The notes beneath the pieces are model-generated. The model was given only the letters and a program-made list of their open reading frames with translations, was not told the DNA's origin and did not search any database. Both the position numbers and the translations under genes were made by a program. Of a DNA stretch of 18,689 bases, positions 13,980-18,689 are shown piece by piece (position 1 is the first letter of the stretch; each line of letters starts with the position of its first letter). Source of the DNA: Metabacillus rhizolycopersici (GTDB lineage Bacteria; Bacillota; Bacilli; Bacillales; Bacillaceae); NCBI RefSeq assembly GCF_020075705.1, contig NZ_JAIQUM010000085.1, positions 1 through 18,689 of the forward strand, in the 5' to 3' direction.

Positions 13980-14013
13980 AAAACCTTAGCCCTATGATTA
14001 GAGCTAAGGTTTT
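13980..14013 (-). terminator. Intrinsic terminator after the glpX remnant
   Basis: AAAACCTTAGC (13980-13990) pairs perfectly with GCTAAGGTTTT (14003-14013), with CTA/TAG extending the stem inside. On the minus strand it is followed by TTTTTTGTGTTTTT. Confidence 0.88.
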
Positions 14014-14054
14014 AGAGAGTATTAAATTATACCTGAAAAGAGAGGTTCCTCCAT

Positions 14055-14282
14055 TTACTTAATGACAAGATTTGGCTTCTTAACTAAACTATGTCTGCCA
14101 TCAACAAATTTAACCGTACCTGATTTCGCCCTAAGTACAAGAGTTTGAGTCGTTCCTATATTTCCTTTGAATTGTACACCCTTTAATAACTCTCCATCAG
14201 TCACTCCTGTTGCGGCAAAAATCGCATCGTCACCAACAACTAAATCTTCCATTCTCAAAATTTTATTCACGTCAATTCCCAT
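14055..14282 (-). pseudogene. glpX: 3' fragment of a class II fructose-1,6-bisphosphatase gene
   Basis: The 75 codons match the C-terminal quarter of GlpX, which is about 320 residues: [20 protein letters not shown], then LLKGVQF and a C-terminal [19 protein letters not shown]. The intact enzyme hydrolyses fructose 1,6-bisphosphate in gluconeogenesis. The N-terminal three quarters, including the metal-binding Asp/Glu residues, are absent. An in-frame TAA lies directly before the first ATG, no ribosome binding site is visible, and I could not recognise the missing part upstream. The native terminator remains. This is most likely a deletion remnant, although a short expressed protein cannot be excluded. 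Confidence 0.8.
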
Positions 14283-14541
14283 TTAAATGCTTACAATTTT
14301 ATTTTCCTGGAAGTTTTCGGATATTCGTTTAATTATATGTAATATTCTATAAATTCTTAATATAAATATATTTTTTTTGTTTATCTAATCTAGTATGACT
14401 TCCAACAGTTGGGGTACCCTTTCATACAGGATAAACTATTTGATGCAAAAGGAACTAGTCATATTAAAACCCATTGTAGTCGTTTTCTACATCTTACAGC
14501 TACCACATTTCCCCTTGTCTAGTAAGGTGGCTTAAACTATA

Positions 14542-14571
14542 TATGACATTTGTCATACTTTGCATATGACA
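14542..14571 (+). promoter_or_regulatory. Probable DesR binding sites upstream of des
   Basis: TATGACA-TT-TGTCATA (14542-14557) is a perfect 7+2+7 palindrome. A further half-site, ATGACA, lies at 14566-14571, in inverted arrangement with GTCAT at 14552-14556. They lie about 35-60 bp upstream of the -10 box, where DesR-P tetramers are known to activate des in B. subtilis. DesR is encoded downstream, which supports the assignment. Confidence 0.7.
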
Positions 14572-14602
14572 CCTATATCTGCAACAAGTTGGATAATACC
14601 TT

Positions 14603-14608
14603 TATAAT
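14603..14608 (+). promoter_or_regulatory. -10 element of des
   Basis: A perfect TATAAT lies 31 bp before the des ATG. The sequence 17 bp upstream (TGCAAC) is not a -35 box, as expected for a promoter that depends on an activator. Confidence 0.6.
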
Positions 14609-14639
14609 ACGAATTACCAATGAAGAAGGGAATTAAAAG

Positions 14640-15638
14640 ATGACTAATCAATTACAAAAAAACTTACGCAAACAAGTTTCTCCATATGAAAAATCAAATA
14701 CAAAAGACAGCATAAAACAGCTTATTAATACAATAGGACCTTTTCTTATTCTCTGGATCCTTGCCTATCAAAGTTTATCAATTTCTTATTTCCTAACTTT
14801 AGGGCTTGCAGTAATTGCTGCTGGATTCTTAGTTCGAATTTTCATCATTTTTCACGATTGTTGCCATTACTCATTCTTCAAAAATAGGACAGCAAATAAA
14901 ATTCTTGGAACGATAACAGGGGTATTAACTTTATTCCCCTATAGTCAATGGCAGCATGATCATTCGATTCATCACGCAACAAGTAGTAATTTAGATAAAC
15001 GTGGGACTGGTGACATCTGGGTACTAACGGTTGATGAATATTTGTCAGAGCCTCTTTGGAGGAAAATCGCTTATCGCCTTTATCGAAATCCGTTCGTCAT
15101 GTTCGGTTTAGGTCCAATTTACACGTTCCTAATTATGAATCGATTTAACAAAAAAGGTGCAAGAAAGAAGGAACGTATTAACACCTATATTACAAATCTT
15201 TCAATCGCTGCTTTGATAGGTATTTTGTGTTGGACACTTGGTGCCTGGTCTTTTCTATTAGTACAAGGTCCAATTTTTCTGATTTCAGGTTCACTCGGTA
15301 TTTGGCTTTTTTATGTCCAACATACATTTGAGGATTCATATTTTGAAGAAAACGAAGACTGGGATTATGTGAAAGCTGCTGTGGAAGGAAGTTCATTTTA
15401 TAAGCTTCCAAAACTGTTACAATGGCTAACAGGAAATATCGGTTACCACCACGTACATCATTTAAGTCCTAGAGTACCAAACTATAAACTTGAAGAGGCG
15501 CATAACAATACACAACCTTTACAAAACGTGCCGACTATTACATTATCGACAAGTTTGAAATCACTTAAATTCCGTCTATGGGACGCTAAAAACAAACAGT
15601 TTGTTGGCTTTAACCATTTATCTAAAAATAACGAGTAA
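14640..15638 (+). CDS. des: Membrane acyl-lipid (delta-5) fatty acid desaturase
   Basis: The enzyme introduces a cis double bond into acyl chains of membrane phospholipids, restoring fluidity after cold shock. Its 332 residues compare with about 350 for B. subtilis Des. The three di-iron His boxes are HDCCH (72-76), HDHSIHH (106-112) and HHVHH (270-274), plus QHTFED (227-232). Hydrophobic segments lie near 31-70, 85-100 and 185-226. The start has GAAGGG 9 nt upstream. The DesR palindrome and downstream desK-desR make the identification firm. A strong hairpin follows at 15723, so des is a single-gene transcript. Confidence 0.95.
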   Translation: MTNQLQKNLRKQVSPYEKSNTKDSIKQLINTIGPFLILWILAYQSLSISYFLTLGLAVIAAGFLVRIFIIFHDCCHYSFFKNRTANKILGTITGVLTLFPYSQWQHDHSIHHATSSNLDKRGTGDIWVLTVDEYLSEPLWRKIAYRLYRNPFVMFGLGPIYTFLIMNRFNKKGARKKERINTYITNLSIAALIGILCWTLGAWSFLLVQGPIFLISGSLGIWLFYVQHTFEDSYFEENEDWDYVKAAVEGSSFYKLPKLLQWLTGNIGYHHVHHLSPRVPNYKLEEAHNNTQPLQNVPTITLSTSLKSLKFRLWDAKNKQFVGFNHLSKNNE

Positions 15639-15722
15639 CATTTCATCGATGGGTGAACTGTTTTCAAACCACTCTAATCAGCTTATCCATACAAAGTAAA
15701 GGCTTATTATGATAAAATTTCA

Positions 15723-15770
15723 TTAAATAGTAAACAAAGGATGTTTCCTAAACCTTTGTTTACTATTTAA
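15723..15770. terminator. Long perfect hairpin downstream of des
   Basis: The arms at 15723-15740 and 15753-15770 pair perfectly over 18 bp around a 12-nt loop. The outer part is A/T only, and there is no true T-run after it. It may terminate in both directions or protect the des mRNA 3' end. Confidence 0.65.
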
Positions 15771-15787
15771 ATAAAGTCAATCACACT

Positions 15788-15867
15788 TGGTATGATATTA
15801 GCTCTTGATAAGAGAGCACTGCGTAGAGACTAAGAAGCAATCGGCAAATCACCGGTTGCTTTTGTTT
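15788..15867 (+). ncRNA. Candidate short transcript/attenuated leader upstream of desK
   Basis: An extended -10 TGGTATGAT (15788-15796) is followed by a small hairpin GCTCT/AGAGC (15801-15817) and a terminator. In the terminator, AAGCAATCGG (15835-15844) pairs with CCGGTTGCTT (15852-15861), one G-U, then TTTGTTT. This predicts a transcript of about 65 nt ending 70 nt before desK. I see no better promoter for desK, so read-through may express desKR. No -35 box and no known RNA family are recognised. Confidence 0.45.
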
Positions 15868-15938
15868 ACATGTTTCTTTTTTTGTTAATATCCACAATAC
15901 CTTAAGTAGGTGCCTATACTAAAAAAGAGGGTTTGTTT

Positions 15939-17075
15939 ATGAAAAGAAAGTTTGTAATCTTTCAGAAAAGTAATGGCCTTTCTCCTTATTTCTGGGCTTT
16001 TCTTAGCATTTTACCGTTTTATTTTATTTTCCAATCATCCTCTACATTCGAAATCGTGATAGGTATATTGTTGACAATATTATTCTTTATCACCTATCGG
16101 ATTGCTTTTATATCAAATGGATGGTCCGTCTATTTATGGACATCTATCCTTTTTAGTATTTCCTTTATATCGACATATCTTTTCAACTATATTTATTTCG
16201 CTTTTTATATCGCCTACTTGATTGGCAATATAAAAAAACGGATACCTTTTATTACGTTATATATCATTCATATCGTGAGTACGATCGCTTCTATCAACCT
16301 AAATATCGTACTTAAGGAAGAACTATTTTTAAATCAGTTACCATTTGTGATTATGCTCTGCATTAGTATCATTCTTCTGCCATTTAGCATTTATAACCGG
16401 AATGAACGTGGAGAGCTCCAAGAAAAGCTAGAAGATGCTAACAAACGGATTTCCGAACTTGTTAAGCTAGAGGAACGTCAGCGAATTTCTCGTGATCTTC
16501 ATGATACATTGGGACAAAAACTCTCTTTGATTGGATTAAAAAGTGATTTAGCGAGGAAATTAATTTACAAAGACCCCGAACAAGCCAGAAATGAATTAAA
16601 AGACGTACAGCAAACCGCGAGAACGGCGTTGAATGAAGTAAGGAAGATGGTATCACAAATGCGAGGAATTCGAGTGAAAGAGGAAATGATTCGCGTTAAA
16701 CAAATACTCAAAGCAGCTCAAATTCATATAGTAATTGAAAAAGAATCAACCCTAACAAACGTTCCCCTGCTAACCGAAAATATTCTCAGCATGTGCTTAA
16801 AAGAAGCTGTGAACAATGTCGTTAGACACAGTAATGCCTCTACTTGTTACATCTCTATCGACCAGTCGCGAAAAGGCATCGAAATCATTATTCGTGATGA
16901 CGGTATCGGCAAGTTAACGAAAAATAATTTAGTTAAAGGAAACGGACTGACTGGAATGAAAGAACGGCTAGAATTTGTTAATGGAAATCTTGAGATTTTT
17001 TCTAAGGAAGGAACAACTTTACTTATAAAGGTACCGAATGTCGTAAAGCAAACAGATAAGGAGGAGCTTTTATGA
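15939..17075 (+). CDS. desK: DesK thermosensor histidine kinase
   Basis: DesK senses membrane thickness and order: as a kinase in the cold it phosphorylates DesR, and when warm it acts as a phosphatase. Four to five membrane segments fill residues ~15-155, followed by a two-helix coiled coil (about 158-185) and the HisKA_3 motif RDLHDTLGQKLS with His188, the same number as the known site in B. subtilis. The ATPase motifs are CLKEAVNNVVRHSNA, RDDGIG and GNGLTGMKERL. Its 378 residues match the family. The ATG at 15939 was chosen because GAGGG lies 7 nt upstream; an in-frame TTG two codons earlier is less well placed. The stop overlaps the desR start (ATGA). Confidence 0.96.
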   Translation: MKRKFVIFQKSNGLSPYFWAFLSILPFYFIFQSSSTFEIVIGILLTILFFITYRIAFISNGWSVYLWTSILFSISFISTYLFNYIYFAFYIAYLIGNIKKRIPFITLYIIHIVSTIASINLNIVLKEELFLNQLPFVIMLCISIILLPFSIYNRNERGELQEKLEDANKRISELVKLEERQRISRDLHDTLGQKLSLIGLKSDLARKLIYKDPEQARNELKDVQQTARTALNEVRKMVSQMRGIRVKEEMIRVKQILKAAQIHIVIEKESTLTNVPLLTENILSMCLKEAVNNVVRHSNASTCYISIDQSRKGIEIIIRDDGIGKLTKNNLVKGNGLTGMKERLEFVNGNLEIFSKEGTTLLIKVPNVVKQTDKEELL

Positions 17076-17671
17076 TTCGAATTGTTATTGCAGAAGATCA
17101 GCAAATGCTATTGGGAGCCTTAGGTTCACTCCTAAATTTGGAAGAAGATATGGAAGTAGTCGGAAAGGCAAGCAATGGAGAAGAGGCCCTCATCCTTGTA
17201 CAACAACACCAACCGAATGTTTGTATCATGGATATTGAAATGCCTGGGATGAGCGGGCTCGAGGCCGCAGAAAAGCTAAAGGACGTTGGCTGTAAGGTCA
17301 TCATTTTAACAACCTTCTCTCGCTCAGGCTATTTCCAGCGCGCTTTAAAGGCTGGTGTTAGCGGTTATTTATTGAAAGACAGTCCGAGTGAAGAATTAGC
17401 CAGCTCAATCCGCAGCATTATCGCAGGAAGACGGATTTATGCACCAGAACTGATGGATGACGTTTACAGTGAAGAAAATCCTCTCACTGAACGAGAAAAA
17501 GAAGTACTAGAGCTTGTAGCCGATGGGAAAAACACAAAAGAAATTGCTGACCAGCTCAGTATTAAAACTGGAACAGTCCGCAACTACATTTCAACGATAT
17601 TAGAAAAACTTGACGTGAAGAACCGGATAGAAGCTATCACACAATCGAAGGAAAAAGGTTGGTTTAAATAG
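17072..17671 (+). CDS. desR: DesR response regulator (NarL/LuxR-type), activator of des
   Basis: This 199-residue protein has the same length as B. subtilis DesR. Its receiver has Glu8/Asp9, the phosphorylated Asp54 in CIMDIEMPGMSG, Thr in ILTTFSR and Lys in YLLKDSPSEE. The LuxR-type helix-turn-helix covers about 133-190 (LTEREKEVLELVADGKNTKE and IKTGTVRNYISTILEKL). Phosphorylated DesR is known to tetramerise on the des promoter, and the palindrome at 14542 is the likely target. The ATG overlaps the desK stop and has AAGGAGG 7-8 nt upstream. The terminator at 17758 is shared with the convergent DinB-family gene. Confidence 0.96.
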   Translation: MIRIVIAEDQQMLLGALGSLLNLEEDMEVVGKASNGEEALILVQQHQPNVCIMDIEMPGMSGLEAAEKLKDVGCKVIILTTFSRSGYFQRALKAGVSGYLLKDSPSEELASSIRSIIAGRRIYAPELMDDVYSEENPLTEREKEVLELVADGKNTKEIADQLSIKTGTVRNYISTILEKLDVKNRIEAITQSKEKGWFK

Positions 17672-17757
17672 AGGGTTGCCACCTTTGCAAATGGCTGTTG
17701 TCAATTTTCAAGCCATTACACTGATGGGATTCGAATCATCACTTATTCATAATGAAA

Positions 17758-17793
17758 CAAACGCCCTACTCATCCACAGAGTTAGGGCGTTTT
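17758..17793. terminator. Bidirectional terminator between desR and the DinB-family gene
   Basis: AAACGCCCTA-CTC pairs with GAG-TTAGGGCGTTT with one bulged base around a 7-nt loop. The T/A tails are short on both strands. Confidence 0.85.
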
Positions 17794-17828
17794 GCATCGT
17801 TAATCATTTCCTTGTAGAGGTCATGAAC

Positions 17829-18281
17829 TTAACGTTTCGTTATAACATTCATCGCCTTCATTTGACCAAGATGATACGCCTCATGGAACATGACGAATTC
17901 AAACATCTCTCCGTATGTTTGAGGGTTACCGACTGGAAATTGAAAAGGGAGTTTTTCCGCAAGAAATTCTTCAGAAAGCTCATTTAGTCGTATCGCTTGC
18001 TTTTCAAGTGATTCAATTAATGCCGATAACGTCGGAACCTCTGCATTGCCCCAATCAGATGGCTTTGAGCCTGTTTTAAACATTGCATGATATGACTCAG
18101 GAATATTGTTTGAATGCTCTGGATAACCAAACATTAACCCCTCAGCACTTACCAATAAGTGTCCAACATGCCAGCGAATTGTGTTGTTAAATCCTTCTGG
18201 TTGCACATCAATTGTTTTTTCATCCAGTTTATTGACGAAACTGATTAAAGCTCCACGTGTTAATTCGGATTGTTTTGACAT
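17829..18281 (-). CDS. DinB-family four-helix-bundle protein
   Basis: The 150-residue protein is a member of the DinB/YfiT-like metalloprotein superfamily. The expected three-His metal site is visible: His in IRWHVGHLL (about residue 38 or 41) and two in FHEAYHLGQM near residue 133-137. The closing HxxxHLGQ segment is the family signature. Such proteins include DNA-damage-inducible DinB and thiol-dependent transferases, but most, including this one, have no known substrate. The start at 18279-18281 has AAGGAGG about 8 nt upstream. The open frame extends 20 codons further but runs through the terminator hairpin at 18326-18354. That hairpin sits only 45 nt before the start. Confidence 0.88.
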   Translation of the reverse strand: MSKQSELTRGALISFVNKLDEKTIDVQPEGFNNTIRWHVGHLLVSAEGLMFGYPEHSNNIPESYHAMFKTGSKPSDWGNAEVPTLSALIESLEKQAIRLNELSEEFLAEKLPFQFPVGNPQTYGEMFEFVMFHEAYHLGQMKAMNVITKR

Positions 18282-18325
18282 CAAAATTTCCTCCTTGGTA
18301 ATATCATTTCCTGAATCAATTGTAC

Positions 18326-18354
18326 AAAAAAAGCTTGGCAAAGGCCAAGCTTTT
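18326..18354 (-). terminator. Terminator hairpin upstream of the DinB-family gene
   Basis: AAAAGCTTGGC (18329-18339) and GCCAAGCTTTT (18344-18354) pair perfectly around a 4-nt loop and are followed on the minus strand by TTTTTTT. It may end the transporter transcript or attenuate the DinB-family gene. Confidence 0.88.
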
Positions 18355-18503
18355 GATTGATTGATATTTTTGCATCCCTCTTTGAATCCGGTTACATTTT
18401 ACTCCATTCTCCCAAGGACATCGTACAATATCCTCACCCTATATCTTAAACAATCTGATTCTATTAATCCTTTGCTAGATTCCTTTTCTGTTCTCTCATT
18501 TAC

Positions 18504-18689
18504 TTAACCGGCAACAGAATCTCCTTTTTGCTTTGCCTTCTCTTTAATTGCCGCAATACCTGTTTGAATTTCTTCCATTTTCTTAGCATCTAGCTTATAG
18601 AATTTCATTGCAACAACTGAAATAACCAATCCAAGGGCTGGTAAACCGAATGCTAAAGCTAATGTCGCCATAAGTAATGGTTGTGTTAA
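18504..18689 (-). CDS. GPH-type sugar:cation symporter, C-terminal fragment (runs off the window)
   Basis: Sixty-one residues are visible. They comprise the last membrane helix (LALAFGLPALGLVISVVAMK) and a cytosolic tail FYKLDAKKMEEIQTGIAAIK ending in a basic, soluble stretch. The Y-x-L-D-x-K-x-M-x-E-I motif after the last helix is typical of glycoside-pentoside-hexuronide:cation symporters (MelB/XynP/YnaJ type). These exchange sugars with protons or sodium at the cell membrane. The substrate cannot be judged from this part. The stop is 150 bp from the terminator at 18326, which probably ends this transcript. Confidence 0.7.
   Translation of the reverse strand, partial: LTQPLLMATLALAFGLPALGLVISVVAMKFYKLDAKKMEEIQTGIAAIKEKAKQKGDSVAG

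Larger units (their letters stand above)
14283..14639. other. Intergenic region: glpX scar and des control region
   Basis: There is no gene here. The left part (14283-14520) is AT-rich and probably includes the lost 5' part of glpX, though nothing recognisable remains. The right part carries the palindromic regulator site at 14542-14571 and the -10 box of des. Confidence 0.5.
15639..15938. other. Intergenic region between des and desK with two hairpins
   Basis: It holds the des 3' hairpin (15723-15770), an extended -10 element (15788-15796), a short hairpin (15801-15817) and an intrinsic terminator (15835-15867) before desK. No open frame with a ribosome binding site is seen. Confidence 0.6.

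Noticed and set aside
17676..17987. Plus-strand frame after desR
   Set aside because: It passes through the desR/DinB terminator and is antisense to the DinB-family gene.
1..18689. CRISPR array, tRNA/rRNA genes, prophage or defence system
   Set aside because: No regularly spaced repeats, no tRNA-like cloverleaf or rRNA sequence, and no phage, nuclease-effector or toxin-antitoxin proteins were recognised.

Overview
The window looks like chromosomal DNA of a low-GC, endospore-forming Bacillaceae member. The supporting evidence is a YjcZ-type tiny membrane protein, a complete des-desK-desR cold-shock locus, a yybP-ykoY manganese riboswitch in front of a TerC-family gene, strong AGGAGG-type ribosome binding sites, GTG/TTG starts and short-loop intrinsic terminators. 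The genes are mostly short, unrelated transcription units on both strands, with several small or orphan genes and repeat elements between them. I see no tRNA, rRNA, CRISPR array, phage module or conjugation module.

Left part (1-7.2 kb). The window opens in the end of an IS3-family insertion sequence, followed by a DUF457/YdjM-type membrane hydrolase, an alkyltransferase-like protein whose acceptor Cys is Trp, an acidic lipoprotein, a double CxxCxGxG mini zinc-finger protein, a 36-residue microprotein, an isolated glgC, a cytoplasmic chemoreceptor with a C-terminal zinc-binding CZB domain, and small genes including yjcZ. Three copies of a 60-79 bp hairpin repeat (1529, 2905, 6542) and one larger nested-hairpin element (4192) lie in the intergenic regions here.

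Middle part (7.3-14.3 kb), nearly all on the minus strand. A TerC/YjbE-family membrane protein sits behind its Mn2+ riboswitch. Next come an OmpR-type response regulator and HAMP histidine kinase with overlapping genes, then a three-gene MacAB/YknXYZ-like export operon (adaptor, ATPase, permease) with overlapping stop/start codons. An 11-bp-spaced direct repeat upstream of the exporter is a candidate binding site for the adjacent regulator. A 75-codon C-terminal fragment of glpX (class II fructose-1,6-bisphosphatase), still followed by a terminator, marks a gene-loss scar.

Right part (14.5-18.7 kb). A membrane acyl-lipid desaturase (des) follows a TATGACA/TGTCATA palindrome, and downstream lie its thermosensor kinase (desK) and regulator (desR). 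Between des and desK is a short candidate transcription unit ending in a terminator. A DinB-family protein gene converges on desR, and the window ends in the C-terminus of a GPH-type sugar:cation symporter.

No obviously new defence or biosynthetic system is visible. The observations I consider most worth checking are the gap-free three-copy hairpin repeat family, the attenuator-like unit before desK, the two-component system/exporter module with its direct repeat, and the 36-residue microprotein.
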